NCBI GenBank assembly: GCA_025769875.1 | Contig: JAGFNK010000133.1 | Coordinates: 52,061 to 116,060 of the forward strand | DNA: 64,000 nucleotides | Direction: 5' to 3' | Source of the DNA: Russula earlei | Lineage: Eukaryota > Basidiomycota > Agaricomycetes > Russulales > Russulaceae | Part shown: piece after piece, positions 1-11,713 of the stretch | How the letters are laid out: the number at the start of each line of letters is the position of its first letter | How positions within the stretch are numbered: the first letter of the stretch is position 1 | Position numbers and translations under genes: made by a program | Notes under the pieces: model-generated | Seen by the model: the letters and a program-made list of their open reading frames with translations, nothing else | Databases searched by the model: none | What the model was told of the DNA's origin: nothing

Positions 1-99
1 AGGCAGGGCAATAAACATGAATAAAGGCGGTGTGTTACTTCATGTGAGAATGACGAGCGAGGGTATAGAGAGGCGGACGACTGAAAATATGAGAACAGG

Positions 100-1261
100 C
101 TAAGTAGCAGAGACGACCACTGGCGCACTGTGACTTGAGAGCGTCAGGGCTTGCATGAGTATCTCCCAGGCAAGATCCAAGAACGCCTGCAGGTCGACGT
201 CTGAGATGCCCAGGGCACAAGCATTACGCCACAAGCCATGCACCTTTACGGCATGGCTGGCAAGGCGCTGCATCGTATAGTTCTGCGACAGCATCGTCGC
301 GTACTGGCCAACGAATGCGATATATCGCGCCGGATCGTCGAGGTCGGTGGGAATGCCGTTTTCTGGAGTGAGAGAAAGGAAGGCACCAAACAGCGTATGC
401 ACATCCTTGAGATACAAAAACTGGACGAGGAGTGGGAACGAGTCCGGGTTGGGCAGAGCGAGGGGCACGACGGGGACCTCGAAAGGGGCATCGCCGACGG
501 TAGATGGGGGCGTAGAGGTAGCAAGAACTGGCAAGTTGGCGCAGTAGAGGGAGAGAATCGATTGGTGTATGGGGTACAAAAACACCCGTCGTGGTGTAGG
601 ACATGAGGGAGCAGACGAATAAACGGCGGCCATATGAGTTGGGGGCATCGGTGTGGTCTTGTCATCATCCACATTGATCACGAGCGACTCGGGAAGTGTT
701 GGGCCCGGGACAGACGCCTTGGTGGACCGCAAAGCCTGATACATACTACAAAAGGTACGTCGGAATATGGAGCTCAGTAGACAGAAAAAACTCGTACATC
801 GGACTTATGCGCTGCATCCGATCACGTATGTACTGACACGGGACCTCCTCGGACGTGAAGCCGAGGGACGCGAGAACCTCATTGCTGATTTGCTTGCGAG
901 GTAATTCGTCCAAGTGCCTTGGGAAAGTAACGTTGATCGAGACCGGAGGAGTTGGCTGAGACTCGGGAGAAGAGGAAGCACGAGCGAGGACCGTTTGGGT
1001 TTGTTTCGTGGCAGAGTGGGCGTTCTTGTGTCCAAGTGGCGTGGAACGATGGAGACCGCGATGGGAGAATGTAAGAGAAGGGAAGCGGGCGGCAGAGACG
1101 CGACGGCGACGCTTGGGGTCGCTAAGGAGGTGCTTGATCCCACCAGGGATATTGTGGGCGCGAGAGCGAAAAACGGCACTTTGGGTGGAAGGGAGGTGCC
1201 TTTCGGGGGAAAAAGGCTCTGGACGGCAGAGAGAGGAGCGGGGGGGGATGGAGAGGACCAT
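100..1261 (-). CDS. clp1: Clp1-like (clampless1) developmental protein
   Basis: Two exons, complement(join(100..745,798..1261)), give 369 residues. The 52-nt intron has donor GTACGA and acceptor TTGTAG, and the join reads RMQRISP-I-MYQALRSTK without a break. From family knowledge, Clp1 is required for clamp-cell formation and sexual development in mushrooms and smuts, acting under mating-type control. Its biochemical activity is unknown. I recognise it from the conserved core: PRHLDELPRKQISNEVLASL, SEEVPCQYIRDRMQ, LVINVDDD, and AVYSSAPSCPTPRRVFLYP. The length is close to the Coprinopsis protein as I recall it. The N-terminal ~100 residues are basic and low in complexity. The gene is divergent from the SAP-domain gene, with about 240 bp between starts. 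The ATG at 1261 is the first in frame. Confidence is high for the family and moderate for the exact start. Confidence 0.85.
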
Positions 1262-1502
1262 TTGTGCAGGTTGATGGGATGGATGGCGCCGGGGAGGACA
1301 TTCTTCTTATAAAGCTGGAGGGGAGTATTGTTTGTTCTTATGGGAGGGGTGGACCTACAAAGGACTCGGTGGCCAAGCGTGGACCCACAACCGAATTTGG
1401 AAACTTTGCCAATTGGGTTCGCACGCGGTCACCTGACACGCCTCGTTGATCATCCGGGCCTCATCCGGGCCGTGCCGTGGCCGCGTTCGTCTCTGCCTTT
1501 CG
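1262..1502. promoter_or_regulatory. Shared divergent promoter, Clp1-like / SAP gene
   Basis: This 241-bp gap separates two divergent start codons, so it must hold both 5' leaders and core promoters. A TATA-like TTCTTATAAAG lies near 1303 on the Clp1 side. No repeats or other genes are seen. Co-regulation is inference only. Confidence 0.5.
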
Positions 1503-4500
1503 ATGTCCTCGTCGGAGACGACCCAGATCTTATTCAATTCCCCAGCTCTACACTCCCTCAAGCGAGACCAACTCGTCAAACTTTGCAAACTACACTCCAT
1601 AAAGGCCTCCGGTAAAAACACTGATCTCATTCAAAGACTTAAGAACCACGCTGCCACCTTACCCCATGGCAGCCCTTTGAGCGTAGCCACCCGTAGCGAA
1701 CAGGCTCGACATGACAGCGACTCACAACGCCCAAGCGAGCAGTGGGAGCTTCTCATGGAAGATATCCCAGAGTCACCAGAGGGCTCCTCTCGCCACACTC
1801 TTCGCTCCCTTCGTAACGCCTCAAGCACCATCCCCGATGAGTTCGGCACCGGTGGCGGATCCAAATGTCAGTCCTCCACCCTTCATCCTACCCATGTTTC
1901 GATCTGACCACCCCTCAGCCTCCAGCATGAGCTCCTCATTGAGGGCGATGGCCACCTCGTTCAACTTGAAACGTGCGACATCGAACAAATCGGACGATGA
2001 TCGGACCCCACCGCCTGACGTCAAGGATGAACTTGCCAGCCACTCTGTTCCCTACTCCTCCATCCCCGAGCCATCACAGTCCGACCTGCCTCAGACAGAC
2101 CATTTCAAGTTCTCTACCCCTGACACGACAATGGAGGACCACGTTCCAGGTCACCCACCATCCCACGCTCCGGCAGCTCTTCCTCAGGGCAGTTCCACAG
2201 GTCCACCCAAGATCACCATCCGCCTAGTATCCGCATCAAACTCTGCGACCCTGTCTCCCCAGCCCGGCACGCCACATCTCAAACCAGTGGACCCTCCCTT
2301 CGACCTGGTAATGGGTAGTCCCGGTGCAAAGGGTGTCCCGGTATGGCCGCTCTCACCTCAGCCCGGGCCTTCAGAGAGATTATATCCTGCCCTACCTGCC
2401 GATGAATTGGATGAGGCGAAACGCCGCCAGGCGATGTCGAGATTACCGGGCAACATCGCGCCATCGCAGGCTCCAGTCGGTCCTAAAAAGGTGTACCCTC
2501 AGCCTTCGAATGATGTACAAGATATATTCTCCCTCACCCCTAACCCCGCCGGTAAGCAGGAGAAAGTGGGCATACCCCGCAGCGAACCGTTTCTATTCGG
2601 CTCTCCCCTCCCACAGCGTAACGGATCAAACAAGGCGTTCGAAAGTGCTGCAGCTTCTGTGCTCGAGGAGATGAACAAGCGGCTGTCTGTCGCTGGTGTG
2701 CAGAAAGTCGGAGCAGACGTATTTGGAAGGATCCCCGTCACAGCCTCAGGTTCTATCCCAGACTTGGGCAATCTCGGTGAACAGATAAAGGGGGATCGCT
2801 TTAACAAGGTTCACGAGGAACAATTCAACAAGATGGATTCGATAGCAACGCATTATGCCGCTAAGCGTGGAGTTCCCGGGTCGAAGAAGCGCAAGTCGAA
2901 CGTCCTTGCACATGGAACTGCACCAGCAACGAAGCGGTCCAGTGCTGGTCTGCGGATCAGCAACACCGCCTCGTACAAGCGGATGGGTATCCCGGGCGGG
3001 TTCGACGATGAAGAGGCGGTGGATGAGGTACAGGAAGAGGAAGACAGGCGGATGTCAAAGCGCGTCAGGGTTCTTGAGGATGACGGTGGGAAGGACAAGG
3101 GTCGGCGGCTCACCATCTCGCCCAAGAAGACAGAGGCGGAGAAGAAACAGGCCGAGAGGGAACGAGCGGCCACGCGAAAGATGCTTGAAGTGAGAAAAGA
3201 CAAGAGAAGGAGCAGTAGACATGGTGGGAGGACGAGCCTTGCTGGACCGCAGGCAGCGAGCAGTGCGTGCTCGGGCTCTTTCTTCCCTCGTGACGATTGG
3301 CAGTTCGTCAGAAGGGCTGCTACTGACAATGACGGTGTCGCTCCTGGCACACAGACAAGGGCAAAGCGACCCCTCGCTTCGGTTTCCTCTCCTCTGCCAA
3401 GTCAATCGTGCGTAGCGTGTGGAACTTTGGGGTTGGCTCACCCGCAAAAGCATCACGGCCAAGCGCAGCAGCGACGGCGACGAAATTAAAGATCACCGCC
3501 ACCGCGGCGGCGGCAGAAGCAAAGGAGGAAATAAAACCCAAACCCGCCTTGACAAAGAAACCATCTCTGGCGCCATCGCGGCCATCATCATCACTGTCTG
3601 TCGGCGGCAGGAAGAGCATCGCCCCTGCTGCGCGCACGGCGTCTATCACTGCTGGTTCCACGTCTATATCGGGCCACCAACGGAAATCGTCTTCCGGAGA
3701 AGGAGCAAAGGAAAACGGAGTGGTGCGGCGATCCAACTCTCGACCGCCGAGCTTGTCGAGCAATAACAATGCTGGGGGGAGGATGGCCAGCAGCTCTCGT
3801 CAGAGTGTACGCGCTAGCTCCGCTAACGTCAGAAGCACAAAGTCGGCCTGCCTGCCTACCTCTGAGAAGGCGGCGGCTGGGATCACGGCGGGTACCTCAG
3901 GCACGAGTACAGACGCGGTGGATGAGCGTGCCGGCGGCGACCACAGCAGCGGCCACGACAAAAAAGCCTTCATCTTTAGCCCGAGCGGCAGCAGGGCGAC
4001 CGCCGCGTCCGCGTCCAGGCTGTTCGCGCCGACCGCCAGTTCCCTCGCAAAGATGCGCGGCCGCGGCGTCAGCCCGACCAAGACGAGCGCGATCGTCGCG
4101 CAACGCGCCAAGACGCCTCCGCGCGGTACCGCCGTGCTCGACGCCATCACGAACGGCCCGCGCGACGGCGGCAATAAAATATTCACCACGCCACTGATGC
4201 TCCTGCCGACCCGGGCCGTCATCCCCCCGCCCGTCAAGCCGACTTCCCTCGCGGCGGCGGCCACCGCGCTCGCTTCCGCCGCCGCGACAAGATCGACAAT
4301 CGGCCCAATCGCCGAACGGCGGCCCGCCGCGAGCCTCTCCTCGCCAAAGACGAACACGACGAGGACGACGAGGACGGGACAGCCGGGGTCCACTCGGAAA
4401 CCGCGCATCTCACGCTCGCGCATCATCGCCAAGCTCGGCGCCCAACGCGCCGCGACCACCGCCACCGCAAGCAACGGCAAGGATGGCGACAACAACCACA

Positions 4501-4850
4501 ACCACAACAATGATGCCTCTCCTTCGGCTTCGCGGTCCGCCGTTGCGGCGGCGGGGGCGGGAGAAGGATCGAGGATCCCCCGAGCGAGCGGCAGTGCCGC
4601 GTTTAGGGCGCCGCGCGTACGATCTAGCATCGGCGCTGGGATGAGGCGTTCGTATGCGGGGGCGAAGAGCGCGAGTCGCGGGAGCGACGTGTTGATGAGT
4701 GCGAAGAAGCACGTGAGGCAGAGCGAGTACGTGCGGAGGCGAAGCCGGTTCGCTAGTGCTGTTGGCGCGGGTGCTGGCATGAACCATGCCGTTGATGTCG
4801 TTGATGGTGGCCCATATGGGAGCATGGCGATGGACCTGGACGAGGACTGA
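1503..4850 (+). CDS. SAP-domain protein with NuSAP-like motif
   Basis: Proposed exons are join(1503..1866,1919..3262,3355..4850), 1067 residues. Intron 1 is 52 nt (GTCAGT, branch CTGAC, CTCAG). Intron 2 is 92 nt with donor GTGCGT; it is less certain but is the join that keeps frame past two stops near 3324-3332. Residues ~13-48 form a SAP DNA-binding helix pair (SPALHSLKRDQLVKLC, KNTDLIQRLKNH). Near residue 415 there is RFNKVHEEQFNKMDSI, which closely resembles the FKKLHE..F.[KE]MESI motif of animal NuSAP, a spindle-microtubule bundler that also has an N-terminal SAP domain. The rest is disordered, rich in Ser, Ala, Lys and Arg, with a basic C-terminal half and an acidic, charged helix near 3000-3200. 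I infer a nuclear, possibly mitotic, DNA- and microtubule-binding protein. It could instead be another SAP chromatin protein. Confidence 0.7.
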
Positions 4851-7800
4851 TCATCACGACAAGCACAACCCCATCCGACTCAATATTCCCCTCGATGATT
4901 CCCCCACTTTGATCAACCTGAGAGATCTTGATATATTTTTTATTGCAGTGATGTACACTAAGGAGTTCTCTAGCAGATGGGAGGCCACGCATGTGCGTCG
5001 CTCTATACCATGCGTATTGTACACTGTTAGTTATTGAATGATTACCTTCCACTACAATTGAATAGTGTCTCGATAGTGAAGCGAATGTCGAAGAGGGCTA
5101 GGTATGTGCCTGAAGATGCGGTCAGAATGTGGATCTCAGAATGGGCATGCCGCGCTTGGTTGAACAAATCGAATCAGAAAAAGCCGGTGTTTTCTTTATC
5201 CCTCGTCCCGTACGACACGCAGTCCAACCAGGCCAACGGCTGGCCAAAACGGCGAACCATCCGGCACGACCCTCGCCGAGACGAGGGCGGTCGACGACGC
5301 AAGAAGAGGGACGAGGTGGATCAACGAATGGATGAACTTTGGTTTCGTCTTGTACTCTCCACCCCGAAGGTAGAAATTAGGCATTTTAAAACACCACTCA
5401 CCACTCGGAAACGAATCATCAATAATTCTGGCGGGTGTTAAAGGGCTGTAAATTGACGATCGTCAGCGAGATATGCAAAAAAAAAAAAAAAAAAAGTTCG
5501 GAGAAAGAAAGGCGCGCTACACGTTTGCCCTATGGACGCTCCGTTGGTGATGCATGTTTTCGAGTGTGGCTCACGGGATTTATTGAAAAAATCTCACCAA
5601 CTCAATGAAATGGAGAATTATCTTCATCGCGAACAGGCAGGCGGCGCGGAATGCCACCCCACACCTCTAGTATGAAAACAACGACTCACCGAGGGTTTAA
5701 GGAAAGGCAGTCTCGTTCCGTGGCTCGCAAGGTGCGGTGCGGGCATGGGGGTTGGGCAGGTGGGCAGGCAAAGGAGCGCATTCAAGCTCCGCGCAAAACT
5801 GTCAAACGCCGACGAAGCAAAACGAACGGAGACCGGATTGGCCGCCATTGTAGCCTCAACAACGAGTATTCAAGTGAGCAGAAATTTTCTATCCAGACGT
5901 TTTACGCTACAGACCCCCACCTTTTTTTGTGATGACCAACATTTCAATCAGTTCTGCTTCCGAAGGAGAGCGATCTCTTGTGGAGTTCCATAAGCCATAC
6001 ACACTCTGAATGATTTTCTCTTTTCGCTCGATTCAATCCATGTCTTCGCCAACTATCTAACCCGTGTTTACTCTAGGTTAACGTGTACTATTAGTTGGGC
6101 GAGATGGCGATTTGCTGATTTCGTAAGTCCTACTGGTTCCGTTTCTGCGTTTTTTTTTTTTTTTTTGGTCATATATTTCCCGATGATTTCTCCAAATTTA
6201 CAAGCATATGTCCGACAGTGAATGAAGGACAACGTATGTTCGCTGAGGGACCCCTTTCATATTCTGTTGTCTGTCACTGTAGTTGAACAATTTGCTCACG
6301 ATGAACATCAGCGCAGATGGGCACAGGTGGCCAACCTACCTCCTCTGAGTCATCCATACACAAAACTTCGAAATTGTCATGTTACTTCGTGATCATGTTT
6401 TTCAGCCGTCTGAGCCCATGCCGGACACTGCTACCGAAGTTCTACCAGACCATGGATGCATCTCGATAAAGTGAAGGCGGGGGCTACGTACCGAAAGCGC
6501 CATCTTAAATCTACCCCGTCTGGCCACGTCCTGATGGCTCTGATGCGTCCTAGAGTACCCAAAGTACAATTGCCTCGACTGTCGATTGCCCATGTACTGC
6601 TCTTGCAAGAGTTCTTCCTCAGTCGTCATTGGCTACCTAGATATTCGTTACCCAGTGCTTCGGGGAAAGGATCGCTCTCACCGGCAAGATGCTAACGAGC
6701 CGTTCGATATCTCCATGATTGCGTGTTGGCCCATGAGGACCTGACCAGGTGTGCCTGCGCATCCGTTGTGGTGGACGGTAAGGGAGTTTGCGCAATGCCT
6801 GCGGCCGGGGCACGGACCGACCGTCATCAACCGCCTTTTTTCTCTTATGCACCACTCCGACATAACCGCTGTGTAGGGTACGTTATTTGCCTCGCTGATG
6901 TCGGACGTCTCCAGCGTCGTCATATTGTTATCCCGCCTAAAGCCTCTGTTCCAAGCGAAAGTCTGTGTTTCAAAGTCGATGAAGAACACGGAAAGATGGT
7001 GTGCGTATGCCCATACTAGGACAGTCTCAGCTATTCGGTGGGTGCAATCCTTCAGGTCGTCGACAATTCGGATCAAATCTAGATGAGAATGCTGTGCAAA
7101 GGAGCTGTCATGGATCGCCATCAATGATACATCGATGTCCGCGCCCTTCAGGGCGCAGCTTCATTGCGCCCCTGGGCCCTTCGACTGCGAGAAAGGTACT
7201 TTTTTTTTCTCCGTCCATCAGAAACACCAACATGCCTGATGTCGAAGTCATGATGTGGGTGATGTACTGGCGCCTGAGATGAGAAGATTACGAGAGGGGA
7301 CCTTGCGGTCAATCAAGCCACGGTGCCACATGAATTTCGTTGTAAAGTGGCGCAGCCCAATCACATCCACCATTGTTCCAAGGCACGAAGGAAAGAGGAG
7401 GGGGAAAAGGAACACCGACAATGGTGACGGGCGCGTCAAAGTTTGTGCTGATCCCATCGAGAGCGGATCATCCCCACCCACAGGACTCCGTGAATGGCCC
7501 CTACAAGTAGCCCCCTAGCCTGCCATCGTGAAACGGAACTGTCACGACGCTTAACTTTATCTTCACTTGATGCGTCCGGCCACGTCGCCGATGTTTTTTT
7601 TTTCGTTATCAGGTCCTTTATCGAGATTGATACGTGAGCGGTACTTCACGTAAGGCCATAAGGAGTACGGATGAACCCTGATGTGTACCACAGGAACAAG
7701 TCGCTGCCGACCATTAAAATGCAAATACTTCCCCTTGTTCACAAAGGGGATACACCAGTGGTCCAATGTCATCCCCAGAAAGCAGTGTGTCAGTCACGGC

Positions 7801-8184
7801 TTAATTCAAAGGCTACTCCTTTGAATTGCGGAAGCCTCTGAGTGCCCAGAGCCGCGACACAGTGATGACCCAGAAGTCCATATTCTTCCTCCATCTGCAA
7901 CATGGCCTTGAAGTGGCCTAAGGATGCGAGCTAGGTGGCCAGTCTACTCCAAGTCAGAAGTAAGGTCCACGGAAGCAGCTAGTATGACAATACGTGTCCT
8001 TCCGGCCGTGATGTGAGCCTTCCAGCCTGATACTACAGAGCTTTGCAAGAACAAGAAGCAGAGAGTGGAAGATGGTCAGGTGAGTCTGATCACATGATGA
8101 AAGGTGCTTACCGGCAATCGGCATCGTGATACCCGGGCTAGAGAGTTAAGAACTGACTGCATCCTCACTCCTCAACGAAGGATC
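4851..8184. other. Gene-poor stretch
   Basis: I find no supported gene in these 3.3 kb. Landmarks are a 19-nt poly(A) at 5477-5495, a 17-nt poly(T) at 6150-6166, and 9-11 nt T runs near 7200 and 7590. The open frames are short and show no recognisable domain. The longest is on - at 6678-7124 (one hydrophobic patch, VLVWAYAHHLSVFFIDF). Another lies at 7563-7772 on -. An intron-rich or decayed gene on - between 6400 and 7800 cannot be excluded. The first part is the 3' region of the SAP gene. Confidence 0.5.
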
Positions 8185-9743
8185 ATGTCAGGTAATTGCC
8201 ACCTATTCAAAGTTTCGATTGTTTTGACCAATAAGCTCAATAGATTTTACTATACCCAATATTTTCAACGTGTCGGGAAAGATCGGTGAACGCTTAATTA
8301 CACTTAGCGCACACACGAGATTGACAACACAGGTAGCTGTGGTCACCGGTGGTGGGTCTGGTCTTGGCACGATGATTGCCACTGCGTACGTACAGAACGG
8401 CGCCAAGGTCTATATCGCCTCTCGCAAGGAGAAGCAACTCAGGGAGGTGAGACATTCATGTCCGGCCAATACACTCGCACCTCTCCCGTCCTAACCCCCG
8501 CTCCGACTTAGGTCTCTGAACAACTGAACAAACTCAGGCCTGGGTCTTGCGAGTACGTCGTGGCCGACCTGACCGTGAGCCAATTCCGTCGCGATTACGC
8601 ATCTCGGCGAGGTGGGGCTGTGGCGCTGACCCTCGATGTCCAGTCCAAGGCGGGCTGCGACCGCCTCGTCGACGCCGTCAAGGCCAAAGAGACCAAGATC
8701 CACATCCTCGTCAACAACTCGGGCATGTCGTGGGGCGCGCCGTTCGACAAGTACGTCCAGCGTTCGCGCGTTCGGATGCTGCTGCTGCTGCTGATGCAGA
8801 CCGCCTCCTCGCCGCCTCGATCGATCGCGATCTCGCAGCTTCCCGGAAAAGGACGGCTGGGACCGCCTGCTCGCTTTGAACGTCAAGAGCATATTTTACG
8901 GTCCGTGTCGCCCCTCCCGCTTCTTTTCCGTGATTGCCCCCCCGCCGACGATTGTGGCGACGACCAGCCACCGTCGGATTTGCGCCCCTCTTGGCCAAGG
9001 ACGCCACGAACCATGACCCGGGCCGGGTCATCAACATATCATCCATCGCCGGTCTCTCCCCCGTTGCGGGTAGCACGAAGCTTGCGGGCAGCGGCAATGG
9101 CCTCTGGAGCTGTCTGTCCTCCTGCCCTCTTTATCGCGTTTTCATGTGCACTCACCACGCCTCTCAGACAACACCAGCAAAGCAGCGGGTGCGCACCCCC
9201 GCCCGTCAATAGAGACCGCTCCGGCTGATCATCGGACCTGCCAGTCAATCATCTTACTTCTCAACTCGCGGTGACCCTGGGACCTCAGTTTATCACGTAG
9301 GTCGTCAGAGCTCGCTCGTCTCTCCACCGTTTGTGACGAGTGCCGTGCAGCGTCAATGCCGTTTTGCCAGGGTCAGACATGTTCAACTAGCGCCAAATCC
9401 TTCACTCAACTACACTTGTTCTCAGCGTCTTCCCCTCCAAGATGACCAATTATGGATTCAAAACCGGGGGAGGAGCAAAAGGGATGGCTCAGGGTCACCC
9501 ATGGGGTATGCGTTCTCTCATCTTTACCCTTGGGGTGTTCTGACCTCTATTTGCAGGACGGGTAGGAGAACCCGCCGACATGGCCGGTGTCGGTGAGCCG
9601 ACCTAGTTTGATATCTGGCTGGCGCGCGCTCATTTTTCGTAGCGCTGTTCTTGGCAAGTCCTGCTTCGTCTTACGTGACGGGGGCGCACATCGTCCTCGA
9701 TGGCGGAGGATTAATTTCGGGATCGGCCTCTGCTCGCCTGTGA
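8185..9743 (+). CDS. Short-chain dehydrogenase/reductase, 13 exons
   Basis: Exons are join(8185..8191,8244..8285,8337..8446,8512..8574,8644..8750,8839..8900,8968..9111,9168..9188,9245..9296,9351..9371,9426..9505,9557..9592,9643..9743), totalling 846 nt and 281 residues with no leftover frame. It is a classical NAD(P)(H)-dependent Rossmann oxidoreductase. Visible parts are the cofactor-binding TGGGSGLG, the NNSG strand-4 motif, the catalytic Ser region INISSIAGL, the catalytic Tyr/Lys in SYNTSKAA, and LPGVFPSKM plus a C-terminal GAHIVLDGG. The sequence is closest in feel to fungal RhlG/FabG-like 3-oxoacyl reductases, but the substrate cannot be read off. The first exon is 7 nt (ATGTCAG), and two internal exons are 21 nt. 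Introns are 50-88 nt, several with CTGAC or TTGAC branch points. Every catalytic element survives, so the gene looks active. It is tail-to-tail with the 5-alpha-reductase-like gene. Confidence 0.9.
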
Positions 9744-9923
9744 TGTCTATATAGTAGTATTACACCTTCACGGCCGACTGGCCAAAGGTGTCACCGATTT
9801 GTGGGGTGATATAAAAGACCGGTAAAGGCCTCACGACCCTTCAAAGGCAGTCTACCAACAACACCGTACAGAAGTCCTTGGTCTTTAGGTCCTATTGGAA
9901 TGAAAACGTCGACTGTTTTTGCA

Positions 9924-10991
9924 TCACAACAACCATGGAACGACCGCGCGTCTTTCGCGCGGATAAGATCCTTTGAACCGTTGGCGATACCATTGGTGGC
10001 CGCGTACGGCGCGGGGGACCATCGTGGCTATCTCAACAAAGAAGAAGGCCCAAGGGGGGCTTACCGAGTCCACGAAGGGCAAAAGGAGGCGTCCGATCTC
10101 CGCCAGCCGTGCGCCTCTTGCCGCCGCCAGCAACGCCTCTGCGGCAGGGAGCAGCGCAAAATCCGGGCTCGGGCTCGCGGCGAGCGCGAAGCCGAACCAC
10201 TCCACCCACTCGCAAAGGTAGTTCGGGAAGGAGACGAGGGAGTACAGGCCTCCGTACGGGATCGCGTAGTGCGGCCGCGGGCGGCGCGCCTGGGCGGCGT
10301 CCTCCTCGAGCTCCCTCGCCTTGCCCTTGGCGATGGCCTTGCGCCGGATGTTGAGCAGGATCTCGTCGTGGTAGACGTTCCCCACGAAGCCGGCGAGCCA
10401 CAGGGCGAGGCCGGTCCAGAAGCGCGCGGAGGACGGCGCGCGGGCGAGGCGCGCGGCGGTGGGGGCGGAGGTGAGGAAGGCGGCGAGGAGGAAGCCGTTC
10501 GGCAGGTTGAACGCGAGCGCGGCGGCGACGACGGCGAGGTGGGAGTGCGCGCGTGAGGGCGCGCGGAGGGGGGACACGAGGGCGCGATTGAGGTAGTGCA
10601 GGAGGTAGAGCGAGGCGAGGACGAGCTGCGGGCTGATGCCAAGGGCGGGGCGGGAGAGGGAGGGCTTGGGGAGGGGCGTGGGAGAGAACGGGTGGAGGTA
10701 TGCGGTGAGGAGGAAGGCGAACGGGGAGGCGAGCTCCATCACGATCCAGGCTTTGATGCCATCGAGCGAGAGGACGCTGTCGGGCGTGGCGAATCGGCCA
10801 AAGGGCGCGTCGTAAGCAAAGGCGGCAGGGCCGAGGAGGGCGAAACCGCAAAAGAACCACTGTTTGGTGACTGTGCGTGCATGATGGGTGTCTTTGGTCA
10901 GGATGTCGACGCCAATGTGCACATGCGTACCTGTGTACAGATAATCAAAGTCGATCTGCTTCACTAGGGCAAAATACTCCGCCATCGTCAT
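9924..10991 (-). CDS. Steroid 5-alpha-reductase (DET2)-like membrane enzyme
   Basis: The structure is complement(join(9924..10870,10931..10991)), 335 residues, with an in-frame 60-nt intron (GTACGC...GCACAG). The family reduces a C=C bond conjugated to a carbonyl in steroids or fatty acyl-CoAs, using NADPH in the ER membrane. Evidence is the C-terminal block NVYHDEILLNIRR, IPYGGLYSLVSFPNYLCEW, EWFGFAL and RGHQWYRQRF..YPRERRAVVP, which is the 3-oxo-5-alpha-steroid 4-dehydrogenase C-terminal domain. Several hydrophobic spans precede it. The ATG at 10991 is chosen because the upstream in-frame codons contain no ATG. GC content is high across exon 2. Whether the substrate is a sterol or an enoyl-CoA is not clear from sequence; I favour a fungal 5-alpha-reductase-like protein of unknown substrate. 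Confidence 0.85.
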   Translation of the reverse strand: MTMAEYFALVKQIDFDYLYTGTHVHIGVDILTKDTHHARTVTKQWFFCGFALLGPAAFAYDAPFGRFATPDSVLSLDGIKAWIVMELASPFAFLLTAYLHPFSPTPLPKPSLSRPALGISPQLVLASLYLLHYLNRALVSPLRAPSRAHSHLAVVAAALAFNLPNGFLLAAFLTSAPTAARLARAPSSARFWTGLALWLAGFVGNVYHDEILLNIRRKAIAKGKARELEEDAAQARRPRPHYAIPYGGLYSLVSFPNYLCEWVEWFGFALAASPSPDFALLPAAEALLAAARGARLAEIGRLLLPFVDSVSPPWAFFFVEIATMVPRAVRGHQWYRQRFKGSYPRERRAVVPWLL

Positions 10992-11369
10992 CGACGACGA
11001 CGGCAACGCGCTCGCCAGCGATGTATATCCGGATGCTGACTAAGCCACTCGCATCCGCCACTGGCCGGCACTGTTAGGAAGATAACATGTTCGACGATGC
11101 TCAATCAGCACTCAGGTCCTACGTTTCCATCTCCATCCAGAGTCAATTTAAATCATGTACAGCGATCAGCGCGCACTCTACTGCTTTCGCGTACCGGCAT
11201 GCTGATGAAACAACCAATCTAGGCACGAATTGTATACCCCCTTCACGCACAGGATGACCTTGGGTCCCCGGGAGTACTAATCATGCACGATAAGTGAGTA
11301 GATTACCGCATGAGACCGGCCTATACAATTTATGTTATATCAGAGCTCGGCGGTCCGAACAAAAGGACT
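10992..11369. other. Intergenic: reductase promoter / ISD11 3' end
   Basis: This 378-bp gap lies between two genes on -. It should contain the promoter of the reductase-like gene and the 3' UTR of ISD11. No open frame, repeat or RNA gene is seen. Confidence 0.4.
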
Positions 11370-11713
11370 TCAGCCATCAGAGCGCTCTCGCCGAATGTTC
11401 TGCTTTTCCACGGCAAGCGTCCAGCCGCCGTAAAGTTGGTTGACAATCGCGCCGCGCTTGAGAACGGCGAGTTCCTTCACGCTCTCGTTGTAGAGAGCGG
11501 CCAGCCGCACAGGGTCCTGTTCTTTCTGCACGAGTGGATGAGAGGCGAGACTGGGAATATGCATTGAGCGGGACGCACCTGAATCTCCCTGAAAGTGCTT
11601 TTGGTGCGACGGAGAAAGTATTCTCTGAAATTGTAGGAGCTGAAGGTCCTACAAGTCCTCAGCGTGGACGCATAAAGGTGTAGAATTGATTTTGCTGATG
11701 GTGGATTAGACAT
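11370..11713 (-). CDS. ISD11: ISD11 homologue (LYRM4-type Fe-S assembly factor)
   Basis: The structure is complement(join(11370..11525,11579..11713)), 96 residues; the intron is 53 nt (GTGCGT...GTGCAG). From the family, ISD11 binds and stabilises the cysteine desulfurase Nfs1 in the mitochondrial matrix, together with acyl carrier protein, and is essential for Fe-S cluster synthesis. Recognition rests on ILHLYASTLRT, then FSSYNFREYFLRRTKSTFRE, then ELAVLKRGAIVNQLYGG. These match yeast and human Isd11 in order and total length. The usual L-Y-[RK] signature is L-Y-A here, while downstream residues are well kept. It sits head-to-head with LCB2. The gene is small and is lost in simple ORF calling because the intron splits it. 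Confidence 0.9.

Noticed and set aside
5034..5441. 135-codon frame on + after the SAP gene
   Set aside because: Composition and codon use look random, with no domain. It ends just before the poly(A) tract and is most likely non-coding.
6678..7124. 148-codon frame on - with a hydrophobic patch
   Set aside because: No recognisable domain, no convincing flanking exons, and a patchy composition. It is noted only in the gap entry.
8560..9228. Long unspliced frame suggesting the SDR is a frameshifted pseudogene
   Set aside because: Splicing at good GT-AG sites restores a complete 281-residue SDR. The long frame runs through an in-frame 69-nt intron and then leaves the true frame.
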